Of a stretch of 64,000 bases of DNA, positions 39,619 to 50,744 are shown in pieces (the stretch's first letter is position 1; each line of letters begins with the position of its first letter). The stretch covers positions 806,001-870,000 of the forward strand of contig JAGKQI010000047.1 in assembly GCA_018806915.1 (NCBI GenBank), read 5' to 3'. The translations under genes and the position numbers were made by a program. The notes under the pieces were generated by a model. It had not been told where the DNA came from, did no database searches, and was given only the letters and a program-made list of their open reading frames with translations. The stretch comes from Phytophthora colocasiae (Eukaryota; Oomycota; Peronosporomycetes; Peronosporales; Peronosporaceae).

Positions 39619-41037
39619 TTTAGCGGCGGATGAATCTGAATGAATCAAAGATCGATCTGATCGATCCGGATATTAATCTGTGGACAAGTGTACCAACATG
39701 TAAATGAAGCGTAAAGTAATATGCAACACCAAAAACTTCGATTCGCGATGGTCATGATGTTAATTTACTCTCTAAGAGAGTATCTACAGTCCAGCGTCAT
39801 CCAGCGCTGCAGTCCGTGTAGAACGTCACTTTCGTATTTTTCGTCATTCACGATCTGAATAGTCTCCGTCAAAAAAGCGAATTTCGGAGTTTGGAGTATA
39901 TGTACTTGTACATGCTCCAACTTCGTTCTGCAGCTGCCGAAGATGTTGGCATTGTGAAAATTCTGTGTGCGATATCAAACAGATTGGGGTACTTATCGCG
40001 GTAAAACCCTCACCATTCGAGCTGCGTCATGACGTGCCTTTCCATCGGCCACCCTCGCTGTTTCCGATCCACCTTCTAGTTCAGGAACTTGAATGCCTCT
40101 TGGTATGCATGCACTAGTTTGTCGTTGCTGTAGCCTACCACGTCAAAGAGATTGGAGCGCGATTGTCACCGACAAAATCATCTGGATCCTTCGCTGGCCA
40201 AGCAAGTAAGCCACTGCCATCTCGTCGGTATGGATAAATTCCCAACGATCGTTGATATGATTGTTTGGCCAGCTCGACCATGAACGTGGGTTGGGAGTAC
40301 ATGTACACTGGTTTCTTCAGCAGATCCGCAAAACACCAGTATACCGTCGAGTGAGGACGGAGAATCAATGTACAGTGTGCTGAGCTACAAGCTCGCTGCG
40401 AAGGCCTCAGTGAACGACTTTGCCAACGTGTTCCTGACGAAGACCTGCGTGCTGAAGGACTGTAAGTGCTGGAAACGCTCGTGGAAGGTGCTATTTGGAA
40501 CCCGGAGACAACCTACCTGCCAGTTCCAGTCCACTGGACTTCGTCATAGCTTCTTCCCAACAGCGTGCACTGTTAACCGAGTTCGAAACTTAGAGAACTT
40601 GTAAAAAAGCTTCAGCAACGTACAACCCACAAATGGATCTGCTGTGGTGCGATTCAGCTCCAACAGCGCTGCTAGCATCGTCCAGCCAGCATCGTCCATC
40701 TGAGCCACCTCTGACACAGCAGCCGAGACGAGCATCGCCACGATGGTGCGATCGGTGCCGGGCTACATCGCGTTGGTTGGTGAGATAAGTGCGCGGGGAG
40801 TCGAGACGCGATAAAGTACACGCAATAAATTACCCACCCTGATGGCCCCTCCTGCTCCATGACGAACTCCAGTCACATGCGGCCTGTGATGCACCGCGTA
40901 GGGTCGGTTGGACAGGCGATCTTCCTGCAGAACATCACCATAGTCCTCTCATTTTTGATGGTCAACAAGGGTAGAGAGACTTACTGCAATAGATAATAAC
41001 AGTTGTGCTAAATGAGCAGCGAAAAATTGGCATACAG
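39619..41037. other. Long gap with a degenerate minus-strand coding relic
   Basis: No intact gene. Between about 40050 and 40900 the minus strand shows broken but protein-like pieces in changing frames: ALLELNRTTADPFVG, VYMYSQPTFMVELAKQSYQ, YPYRRDGSGLLAWPAKDPDD and, one frame on, FDVVGYSNDKLVHAYQEAF. They look like one decayed gene of a family I do not recognise. 39619-40040 shows nothing. Confidence 0.4.
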
Positions 41038-42409
41038 ATGCGTGCTTATGAACATACCTGCCTTGCGCCACAGCGGAGAAGGATGTTACCAAGAAGAGGG
41101 ACGCCGTCGTCGACCTCGTCGTCTACCTCACCAGGATGTGACAATACATGCAATAGATCCGTTAATCTCAGACAAGATGAGACCGAATCAATAATTGCAA
41201 TAAATCAAGACGAGAACAATGCTCCAGCTCAAGACGAGAACAATGCAAAGCCGAAACGTAAATACCCCAAGAGGAAACACCGTAAGGGGACGCACACCAT
41301 TAGAAAGGTGATCAAAGTACAGCTAGAATTTAGTTTTGTGTGGTTCTGACAATTGGTTTTGTGGTAGGAGGAGAAGGAGAGATTATTGAAGGAGATGGAG
41401 ATACTGAACAAGGAGATGGCAGCACTTAAGAAACGAGCGATAGACCCATCGTTCTCTGTGGATCGATTGGTGCGGAAATCGCAGCGTCAAGTGCTGCAAG
41501 AGGGCGTGGAGACTCATATGAAGACGTTCTGTAAAGCTCTGTCGATCATGTCAGACTACACGTTGTGCGTACGTATTGGTAGAGTGCTTCTACCCACATT
41601 GTAAAACCACTTAACTAACTCGCCAAATGGTTGTTTTTGTACAGAATATTCAAGCAGGAACACCTTTGCAAGAGCGAATCATCTTAAAAAAGGACTCGGA
41701 CTCGCGTCATGAGACTTTACAAGGTATGAAAACCAGAAAGCTCAAGTCTGGAGAAGACTTTCTGAAAGTTCGACGATCGGAGCTGGACCCTTTCAAGGCC
41801 CTCGCTGAAGACCAGCGCTACGAAACCAACTCTGGAGGCTTCTCATCAGCTCGTTTCTCCATCATGCAGTTTGAAGGCGTTCAGAGCGTCAAGCAGGTCT
41901 TCGACTTGGTGATTTTCTATTTCAGCAACATGGAGATCAGCGTTTCCGAGAAACTTGAGACTCTCGTTACCATCCGAGAGAATGACGATGATGACATGAC
42001 CGAAGGTATCACGCAGAACTGTTTAATGTCGACGACAACCCACTTGGGCATGCAGATGGAGTCGAACACCATCATGTTCTCCGAATTCAGTGAGCGGAAC
42101 GACATCCAGTGCTCTGACCGCGGGTACGGCATTGTCGTTTCGGAGTTCGTGGACTCAGACGAAAGATATCCATACTGTCCTCAACAACGTGTTCGCAAGG
42201 ATGTCAATGGGGTGATCGAAGTACGTGGATACAATCGACCAAAAGACAACGAGCTGGTCGTAGTAATGACTCGATGGGTGCAAAACACTCTTCATCGACC
42301 AGAATTCCCCATGGCAGTCGAAGGTTGGAGAGAACTACGACATTCCATGGACACCTGGGGGCTACTGCTCCATCGAACGTTGCTAGAAAGTCTTCATCCT
42401 CAGAATTGA
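41038..42409 (+). CDS. Basic-coiled-coil family protein, 3 exons
   Basis: Exons 41038-41307, 41368-41568 and 41645-42409, phase-0 introns, 411 aa. The start is the first ATG of the frame; the frame itself is open a little further up. Basic block KPKRKYPKRKHRKGTHTIRK, coiled coil EEKERLLKEMEILNKEMAAL, then ISVSEKLETLVTIRENDDDD, where the usual LGHIT reads LETLVT, and DSDERYPYCPQQRVRKD. Confidence 0.76.
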
Positions 42410-42516
42410 CTGCAACTTGCCTTTTTAGCTAGTCGTTCGTACTTAGTCGAAATTAAGCTGCGCGCAATCGTCTGATCCTGATTGCTCGCATCAAGTGAGA
42501 CAGCACGAGTGGATCG

Positions 42517-43858
42517 ATGTCCTGTTCATCTAAACCAAAGGTGAAAGCTACGATGGAGGCAGCGAAAGGCAGTTCTGGGTATCCGCAAGCGTTGGGAAAA
42601 CGACACGTAGTGAGTCCTGAGGAGCTGAAGGGAGTTAGAGAGGGGGAACAAGCAGCAGTTAGGTCGAATACACCGATGGACGTCAAACCTCATCATCCAC
42701 GGAAACACCGGAAGTCGACTCATGTGGTTCGGAAAGTAGGTTACTCTTTTAGAGTTCGTTTTACGTAAAAAGTTCGAACTAAAAAGTATTTTTTGTGTTT
42801 GTAGGAGGAGAAGGAACGTCTTCTGAAAGAAATGGAGATGCTGAATGCTCAGTTAGCCACGTTGAAGCAGTATGCATTGGCGTCTTTGGGGAATGTAGAT
42901 CCAGCGACAGCGAGAAGTATCCAAGTACTGCGAGATGATGTCCACATGAATCAGCAGAAGTTTGGTGAAGTCGCGTCAATCATGTCGGAGTTTTCGCTTT
43001 GCGTACGTGCCATTGTCATGTAAAAATCGTTAAACAATACTTACTGGTTTAAGGGATTTACAGAATGCTCGAGCTGGTTCTCCGTTGCATGACCAAATTG
43101 TGCTGAAAAGAGATCAAGACTCACGCCGAAAAATGCTGAGAGCTTTGAAAGCGACCAAAATGTCCAAGGCCGAGCGCTTCTTGCAGCTTCGTCGACCTAA
43201 CACCAACTTGAGGAAAATCTGTGACGAAGGTTGTCGTTTTGAAATGGACAATGGCGATTTCTTCTCCGAACGGTTGTCAGTCACCCAGTTCAAAGACGCC
43301 CAGAGTGTCCGCCAGATCTTCGATCTGCTGCTCTTTTACTACTGCAACCTTGAGATCAGTATTTCTGAGAAAATCGGCCACATTACGGTCCGTTTGGACG
43401 AAGACAATGGCAACAAAAGCATCACGCAGAATCGATTGGTCTCCACGACGATCCGCGACCTCAAGGTGGAGTCGAACACACTGACGTTTGCTCACTTCCA
43501 TGAGTATAGCGATGACAAAAAGCGTATTCACGGGGACGGCGACTACGGAATAATTGTGATGGACTACGCTGACGATGATGAAAAGTACCCGTACCAATCG
43601 ACTGAGTGCATTCGCAAGGATGTGGTCGCCGTCATGGAAGTCCGCGAATGTCCACGACAGTCAGATGATAGTAAAATGACGGTTGTTTTCACGAGGTGGG
43701 TGCAGAGCAAGTTGCACGTCCCGCAATTCCCAGTGGAGACCAAGGACTGGTATGAGCTTCGAGATAAAATGGATTTATTCGGCAAGACGATGCAGCGAAG
43801 CCTGGCTGAAGACTTGCACCTCGAGGCGCTTGGCCTACGGATGACAGTCACCGAGTAA
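42517..43858 (+). CDS. Basic-coiled-coil family protein, 3 exons
   Basis: Exons 42517-42735, 42805-43002 and 43064-43858, phase-0 introns, 403 aa. Shorter N-terminus than its neighbours; basic block PRKHRKSTHVVRK; coiled coil EEKERLLKEMEMLNAQLATL; family domain with LEISISEKIGHITVRLDED and DDDEKYPYQSTECIRKD. Confidence 0.77.
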
Positions 43859-44173
43859 ACAACCGTGAGAAAACTCATGGTCTTGTGAGCTGTGAAGATG
43901 AAGGTGAAGATAAAGAGACAACGTCAGAGACCTTCTTCATCCATCATGGTCGGTTTAACTACCCGGCTCAAATACCTTCAATCATTGATTTTTACTCTAT
44001 GATTAGTCGAAACGACGGGAACAGCTCATATGATGATTATATGAGCTGTTCCCGTCGTTTCGATGTCAAAATAGATATAATTTTAAACTTTATACATTAC
44101 GTTTTGTAACCACACCACCTGCGTCATTCCTTCGCACTCGTCAACTTGCCTTGCTTGCCACTCGTGTCTGTTG
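43859..44173. other. Intergenic region with a long hairpin
   Basis: No gene supported. It contains the 25-base-arm hairpin at 44007-44063, then 110 bases of AT-rich sequence up to the MULE-type element's left target duplication (44174-44184). Confidence 0.5.
44007..44063. repeat. Perfect hairpin, 25-bp arms, 7-base loop
   Basis: 44007-44031 and 44039-44063 are exact reverse complements (TCGAAACGACGGGAACAGCT... and its complement) around GATGATT. It could fold as a stable RNA stem or DNA cruciform. Confidence 0.96.
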
Positions 44174-44184
44174 CCTTTAAATGC
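44174..44184 (+). repeat. 11-bp target-site duplication, left copy
   Basis: CCTTTAAATGC, identical to 45210-45220. Confidence 0.85.
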
Positions 44185-44524
44185 GGGTGCGGACTAATCC
44201 CGAGTACTTGAAGCCGGAAATCGAGTACACATACCGGTTACCGACAATACCGCCAGCGCCGGCCGAAACCCGAGTTCACATCGGTAGAATTCCAAGTACA
44301 ATGGCAGAATACCGAGTACAAAAAATTGGCGGGAAAAAAGTACAAGGGAAACCTGGCAGAATGGCGAGTAAGCACGGCAGTGCGGGTTTGCCACTGCCTT
44401 TTCTCACTACCAGAGCGCGCCACCGCTACCCGCGCACCCGTAGGTTATCATCTACGCGTTCACTTCTGCTAAGGTACGCTACTTCTCCTCTGAATCGTCT
44501 TCTTACTTACTCGTTCTACGTGTT

Positions 44525-44809
44525 ATGCTGCAGATGCAGCGCGACTTACCTCTCCAGCGCCGCGAAGCGTACATGCTCGTGTCTAACTACGAGACGAAGG
44601 AAAACGCATTGATCGCGATGCAACTGTACGATGCATATAGCTACCGACACAACTACAACAATGGCGCTCGAGGACGCGCGGACACCTACAGCTGCGTCGA
44701 GCATGAAGAATGCGGGCGTCAATTTCGCATCCGCCTTGTGACGACTGAAGAGAGTGGTTTAACGTCATATGTGCTCGAGGTGAGAGGTGCGCATAAACCG
44801 CCAGCTTAA
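44525..44809 (+). pseudogene. MULE transposase N-terminal zinc-module fragment
   Basis: 94 codons including YSCVEHEECGRQFRIRLV and YVLEVRGAHKPPA, the pattern of Cys pairs and a terminal His seen in FAR1/FLYWCH-like modules of MULE transposases. The catalytic part is absent: the frame ends where the GC-rich repeat starts. Confidence 0.55.
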
Positions 44810-44814
44810 ACCCG

Positions 44815-45110
44815 TTTCGGCTTCGCCTTCGCTTGATCATCGGCAGCGCTGGGGTTTAAGCCCGCGTGCTACGCACACGGAGCATTAAACCGCCAGTCAG
44901 CGTTCTCCACCGCGCTTGTCCTCTTTCGCTGCCCTTTACAACCCAGCTACGCGCTCCGCGCGATCCCAGCCACCCCTAGCTGCTCGCTGCGCTCGCGAGT
45001 GCAGACCCTAAGCCCGCTCCGGCTTCGCCTTCGCTTGATCCATCGGCAGCGTTGCTAAGCCCGCGTGCTCTTTGTTTCTCGAGTCGTTGTGCGCAAGTAA
45101 AACCGCATAA
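44815..45110. repeat. GC-rich hairpin-forming repeat, second locus
   Basis: The same repeat as 21217-21660 (CGGCTTCGCCTTCGCTTGAT, GGGGTTTAAGCCCGCGTGCT, GCATTAAACCGCCAG), nearly two units. Confidence 0.85.
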
Positions 45111-45209
45111 GTACCGGTACGAACTGACCTCAATTCGTTTTGCAAAACCTCTCAAAGTCGGTTGGTGTACTCGGGACCCGGCCACTGGTACTCGGAATTA
45201 ATCCCCTTC

Positions 45210-45220
45210 CCTTTAAATGC
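45210..45220 (+). repeat. 11-bp target-site duplication, right copy
   Basis: CCTTTAAATGC; it ends one base before the A of the start codon at 45222. Confidence 0.85.
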
Positions 45221-45221
45221 A

Positions 45222-46819
45222 ATGACCACCCCACGCTCTGCAATCTATTCAGCAGACACTAGTGCACCGGATTCTTCCTCTCCTTTGGTCTCTACTAACA
45301 GCAAGACCTATGACGACTGGAATTCCTCGTCTTTGCCAACCGACAGTCCTGCAATAGGGTTTCTGCCATTGTTGCATGCTGCTCAAGTGTGTACCGGTAC
45401 AGCTCCAGTAACTGATCCCCATCTACGAGGAACACGACAGAAGAAGACGACGGGTGCAATGAGGAACTGGAAACAGTCGCAGGATTCAAGCTGGAACAGC
45501 TCTCCAGAGGCTGTAGAGTCGACAAGGGTACTGCGCCGAAGCAAGAGACGAGTAAGTGAACGGGATGAGCAGGAAGACAGCTACAGTGACCAACAGGAAG
45601 AAGAATCTGAAGAGGTTGTGGTAGTGGTTAAACGTAAAAAGAAGCGGGGATATCGCAAAGCTACACACACCATCAGAAAGGTACGAGCAGTTAAAGTTGG
45701 TGGTTTGTACGTATCTTGTGAGACTTACGCTTATGCTGTGTATCAGGAGGAGATCGACCATCTTCGAGTGGAATTGGCAGAGCTACAAGCTGAAATGGCA
45801 GAGTTACAGCACAAGGCATTTACACCGAAACTTGAGGACCAGAACGACGAAGAAAGACAATTGTACACGAATGTACTGCACAATGCAGTCAAGAAACACC
45901 AGGAAGCGTTTGTAGAGATCCAGTCGATGATGACCGCATATGCTGCCTGTGTACGTTTTGTCGTGCTTTTTTTTATTTTGTTTCGATGCAGCCTATTGAC
46001 ATTTTTATTATTTTACAGAATATCCAAGCTGGTAGTCCTATCCAGAGAAGAATCATTCTAAGCAAAGACGAATTATCCAGACGCAATGCATTGCGTGCGA
46101 TGAAAGCTTTAAAGCTTCAAGATGCACGCGAGTTCTTTAACCGTCGAGTTTCGCACGTAAATCCGCTGAAATCCATGTCCGAGGACTATCGATTCGAGAA
46201 CGACAATGGCGATTACTGGGCTGTCCGCTTTGCCACGTCGCAATTTGAAGCAGCAAAGAGCGTCAAGCAGGTGTTTGACCTTGTGCTCTATTACTTGTGC
46301 AACATTGAGATCAGCGTCTCAGAGAAGATTGGCCACCTCACAGTTCGAGAAGACGACGACAACAGCGAAGAAGGGATCACACAAAACTGCCTGACATCTG
46401 AGACTGGCAAGGGACTGCGCATGGAGTCCAATACTGTGGTCTTTTCCGAGTATACTGGTGACAAGCAAGACGGCTATGGGCTTATCGTCACTGATTTCGT
46501 GGACGAAGATGAACGACATCCGTATCGACCAGCGGAACAGATCCGGAAGGACGTGAATACAGTGATGGAAGTGCGTTCGTTCACTCGACAACGTCCAGAC
46601 CAGATTGGAGAGTCTTACATTGAGAGCCAAGAGCAAGAAAGAGTCGTAGTACTCACTCGGTGGTCGCATTCTCGTCTTCGACACCCTAATTTCCCAGTTC
46701 GTAAGGACGGATGGTACGAATTACGTGAGAATATGGACCATTGGAGCCGAAGCATTCATGAAACCATCATGGAGAGCTTGGACCCAACTACTCACTGCTC
46801 ACCTACCTGGAGACTTTAA
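45222..46819 (+). CDS. Basic-coiled-coil family protein, 3 exons, MULE-type insertion at its 5' edge
   Basis: Exons 45222-45680, 45747-45950 and 46019-46819, phase-0 introns, 487 aa. Acidic Ser-rich N-terminus, basic block KRKKKRGYRKATHTIRK, coiled coil EEIDHLRVELAELQAEMAEL, then EISVSEKIGHLTVREDDDN and DEDERHPYRPAEQIRKD. The element at 44185-45209 and its target duplication end one base before the start codon, so the original promoter and 5' UTR now lie ~1 kb upstream. Confidence 0.77.
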
Positions 46820-46951
46820 CAAATGTTAAAGCTTTTTCACTTGGATAAGTCGATTGATGAAATGCGTTTTAACTGTGTTGTTTAATTAAACCCACAGGTT
46901 TTTTTTTCACTATTATTTACTCCTGTCTCATTTCGCCATTCGTCGGTGCTG

Positions 46952-48299
46952 ATGGTCCTTGACACTTCGCGCGAGGAGATCCGGGACGACCGCTACTACC
47001 GGTCGCTGCTGTTAGGGCCGCGTGTGTCCTCCGTCGTGTCCCCGACGTCCAGTGTCGAAGATGGTTCCGCTCACACGCTTCTCGCATTGAAAATGTCCAT
47101 GAAAAACCCACTTGACAGACGAAAACGAGAAAAACACACTATGGAGTCTGAGAATGAAGAATCCGACCCGAAACAGAAGAAAAGACCCAAACGGAAATAC
47201 CGCAAGGCCACACATACTCTTCGGAAGGAGGAGAAGGAACGGCTGCAGATTGAGCTAAAGGGGCTTCAAGCCAGGATGGAGGAGCTAAAGCAACAGGCTT
47301 TAGCCTCTTTTGGCAGACCAGGACAAAAGGACAAGGACCGAGTCATTGCCAGTAAAGTGCTGCGTGATGCAGTTCAAAGCCAGCAGCTTGAATTCGCCAA
47401 TATTCAAGGGATCATGTCCGAATACGCACTTTCGGTAAGTAATTTATGTTTTCAAATTATTATTTTATACTGACACGAGTTTTCTGAAGACGATACAAGC
47501 TGGGAGTCCATTGCAGAGATTTATTCACTTAGGACGAGATGGAGAGTCGAGAAGAGAAACGCTACTGGCCATGAAACCTTTGAAATTGAGCGATGCCGAC
47601 CATTTCTTACGACAACGACGGCCGAACGTGGACCCGTGCAAGCCCATGTGTGAAGATCATCGATATGAACTCTCGAATGGCGATTTCTGCTCCACGCGGT
47701 TCACTACAATCCAGTTCCATGGAGTCGGGAGTGTACGGCAAGTGTTCGACATGCTGGTGCAATACTTTTGCAATATTGAGATCAGTATTTCCGAGAAATT
47801 GGGCCACATTACGATCCGAGAAGACGATGACAGTGGTGACAAAGGTGTCACTCAGAACCGGTTGGTGTCTACAACAGTTAACGGACTGCTGATGGAGTCC
47901 AATACGGTACTTTTCTCCCAGTTCTTTGAGCCAGATCAGCAACCAGGCCACGAAAGAGGACGAGGACTAATCGTTGCGGACTTTGTGGATGAAGACGAGA
48001 GACATCCCTACCGTCCTGGAGAACGTGTTCGCCGTGATATTAACGCTATTCTAGAGTTGACATCATACACACGGAAAGTTGCAACAATTGGGCCGCAGCC
48101 AGTTACAGGCACTTTTGGAGAAGAAATCGAGCGGAGGGAGGAAAGTGTCGTCGTACTAACGCGATGGGTCTTTTCCCAGTTACATCGACCCTCCTACTCG
48201 GTCCATCCAGGTAGTTGGGAAGAAATGCGAGACAACATGGACCGGTGGGGTGAAACAATGCATCGTACGATGGTAGAAAGCCTTACTCCGACTGGCTGA
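46952..48299 (+). CDS. Basic-coiled-coil family protein, 2 exons (first intron absent)
   Basis: Exons 46952-47434 and 47490-48299, 430 aa; ATG 46952 is the first in frame. At the usual RK|EE intron position the sequence runs straight through (KRKYRKATHTLRKEEKERL); the second intron (GTAAGT...GAAG) is kept. Family domain with EISISEKLGHITIREDDDS and DEDERHPYRPGERVRRD. Confidence 0.78.
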
Positions 48300-48477
48300 C
48301 TGACTGGTATTATAAAAGATTTATAACGTTGGTCGTCATGTATTCCAATTGCTGTAATAATCATGCCTTGAACATCCATGATTATGTACGGGGGAAAATT
48401 ACCCATGAAGTTTACCATCATTCTAAACTATTTGTAATTCTGGCTAGTATTAATGTTCAGTAGAGGCATTTGGCAAT

Positions 48478-49599
48478 ATGCCGTCGGTCAAGAAGCGCAA
48501 GGCGACGAATACGGTACGGCGTGAGGAGGCTGAGGCGTTGAAGAAAGAGATCGCAGTGTTACAAGGTCGAGTGCAGAAGCTTCAGGCGCACGCAGAGTTA
48601 ACGTCTCTAACGCCCAAAGAACATTTGCAATTGCTGGCACGCTCGCTACGGACTAAATATGCATTGGAGGAGCTAGTTCAAGACCAAAAAATGGTCTTTG
48701 CTGGCGCTCAATCTGAGCTGACAAACTTTCAGGTCATTTCTACTCATGTTTTAAATTTTACGTATATTTTTTTATTAAGTTTTATGTCATTGCAGGAAAA
48801 GCAGGTGTGGAACCCTCTGTACACGTATATTCACTTACCACAATGCTGGGACAAGAGGAAGGAGATTATTGTGGGTCTCCAGGACGAGAAGCTCACAAGT
48901 GCAGTTCAATATGTCCAGGCTCGGTCTCAGCATTTAAATCTTTTACGCAGACACAGCTCGGAGGATCGATACGAAGACGCCGATGGGGTTTTCTGCTGCA
49001 ATCGGTTTGAAGTGAATCAATTGGTTGGAGTAAGATCGATGAAGGAAGTTCACGAAGCGGCCAAGTTTTTCCTTACCAACGTTGAGATTTCCACTACGGA
49101 AGCTCTGGGGCACATCACAGTGCGAGAAGACTACGACAGCATCGGAGACGATGGATCGATCAGCAGTTTCCGCTTGATTTCAGCTCGTCCCAGTGGAATC
49201 GTCACCGAGTCGAATAAAGTGCTTTACTACAGATATTTCGACCATCACGAGTTGTTGGGAGAACGTCCGTGCGCTGTGATGGTCACAGACAACGTAGATA
49301 TTGATGAGCTGCACCCGTACGACACGAAATCGAGAGTTCGACTGGACGTGAGCGCCGCACTTGTCATGACTGAGGTCAAGCGAAAGAAACAGAGCAAAAG
49401 GAATCATGGGGGTCCTGAGAATGTTGATTCTACTGAAGACGAAGAGCTGACGGTAATTATCCAGTGTGTTACATTTCTCAAAGCTCTTGCTCCGGAGATC
49501 GATGTCTCCACAGACGCACTGAACGCTATAGCTGATGGGTCAGCTAGCTGGATCAAGGTGATGCTTCAGTCAATACGGGACTTCATTGATGCGTTATAA
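48478..49599 (+). CDS. Basic-coiled-coil family protein, 2 exons
   Basis: The first intron is absent (NTVRREEAEALKKEI continuous). A 63-base GTCATT...TTGCAG segment at 48733-48795 is likely the second intron; it is also open in frame, so a 373-aa read-through form is possible, against 352 aa spliced. The segment's peptide is hydrophobic and matches no paralogue. Family domain with EISTTEALGHITVREDYDS and DIDELHPYDTKSRVRLD. Confidence 0.72.
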   Translation: MPSVKKRKATNTVRREEAEALKKEIAVLQGRVQKLQAHAELTSLTPKEHLQLLARSLRTKYALEELVQDQKMVFAGAQSELTNFQVISTHVLNFTYIFLLSFMSLQEKQVWNPLYTYIHLPQCWDKRKEIIVGLQDEKLTSAVQYVQARSQHLNLLRRHSSEDRYEDADGVFCCNRFEVNQLVGVRSMKEVHEAAKFFLTNVEISTTEALGHITVREDYDSIGDDGSISSFRLISARPSGIVTESNKVLYYRYFDHHELLGERPCAVMVTDNVDIDELHPYDTKSRVRLDVSAALVMTEVKRKKQSKRNHGGPENVDSTEDEELTVIIQCVTFLKALAPEIDVSTDALNAIADGSASWIKVMLQSIRDFIDAL

Positions 49600-49625
49600 A
49601 GAAATGAATAAAGCTTTTATGAGCA

Positions 49626-50607
49626 CTACGTGGTTTCAATCATCTCGCGAATACTCTGGAGTATTACCTTGGACCATTGTCCAATTCGCTCGTGCATAGC
49701 AGTCAGTGTGTTTTCAGGCACGTCGAAGCTTGGACTGTAGACCTTCATGAAGCAAGCACGGCGCACGACAACCACCACTTGCTCGTCTTTTTCACTTTTC
49801 TCTTCACTTAGCATCACAGCAGCAGAGGCATCTCGTCGGACACATTCACTCGAGTTGTACGGATGCAAATCATCTTCATCAATGTTGTTCGAACAAAATG
49901 GCACACGAAAAGCCCCCAACTTCAGTAAAACACTGGGCGAAAGTGGCCGTGTTCGCCTCCGTTGTCACTCCGTCGTGCTTCGATACCAGTCGGTGGTTGG
50001 AGATATACACGTCGTCGTCAATGGCATCGTAGTCGTCCCGTACTGTAATGTCCCCTAAAGTCTCAGAAATGCTGATCTCCATATTGCACATGAAGAAAAT
50101 GAGTGTATCATACACTTGTTTGAGTGATTTTCCTCGAAAACGAGTCACGTCGAAGCGCTGGTACAAGAAGTTGTCATCTGCGTCTTCGTACTGGTTTTCT
50201 GATAAATGATCTTTGGTCATGTCCAAATTGCGACAACGGGCGTCCAAATAGTCTCGACATTGTTGGAATTTGGCCTCTTTCAGATTCACAAGCGTCTCTC
50301 GTCTGGCCGTCCACTGTTTGGGTAAGTGAATGTGCATTTTAATCGGGTTTTCTGGCTGGCTGGAGATGTGGTTGAACAACATGGCACTGGTGGATGCAAG
50401 AGCGAGCTGTTGTTGGAATAGAAATTCTCGCAGTGTTTGATTCGCTCCCATTGTGAACTTGATATCAGTTTTGTTTCTCGTCTCTTGAAGAGTTAAGAGC
50501 TGCTTTTGTAACTCTTCCACTTCTTCTTCCAAAGCCCGAGCTTCTTCTTTGCGAACAACATAAGTTGGGGTCCTCTTTTGATAAGGCTGTGACTTGCGGT
50601 TTACCAT
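49626..50607 (-). pseudogene. Basic-coiled-coil family gene, intronless, one frameshift
   Basis: From ATG 50607 the frame encodes VRKEEARALEEEVEELQKQL and NMEISISETLGDITVRDDYD, then hits a stop near 49880. The rest of the family domain (NNIDEDDLHPYNSSECVRRD...) continues in another frame from 49919 to 49626. One extra T in TTGTTCGAAC near 49895 explains the break. Otherwise it is very like its divergent neighbour at 50745. It could be a recent pseudogene or a sequence error. Confidence 0.75.
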
Positions 50608-50744
50608 GGTTGTGGTAAATTGAAAACTGATGATGATATGCACTTGAAGAGGTTGGCACGTGGAGTCAACACTGCTAAACCGAAAAAAGATTACTCCCGA
50701 TTGTATTTTACCACGAATAAAACAGTATTCTATTTGCCACAGTC
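50608..50744. promoter_or_regulatory. 137-bp divergent promoter region
   Basis: It separates the start codons of two highly similar, oppositely oriented family genes. Both sides carry GTGGTAAA/TTTTACCAC-type sequence close to the ATG, so the pair is symmetrical. Confidence 0.45.

Larger units (their letters stand above)
44185..45209. mobile_element. Non-autonomous MULE-type element just upstream of a family gene
   Basis: It lies between two copies of CCTTTAAATGC. The ends are related inverted repeats (GGACTAATCCCGAGTAC at left; complement of the right end GGATTAATTCCGAGTAC). It contains a fragment of a MULE transposase N-terminus (44525-44809) and the GC-rich repeat (44815-45110). An 11-bp duplication and a transposase scrap of this type support Mutator origin. 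Confidence 0.75.
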
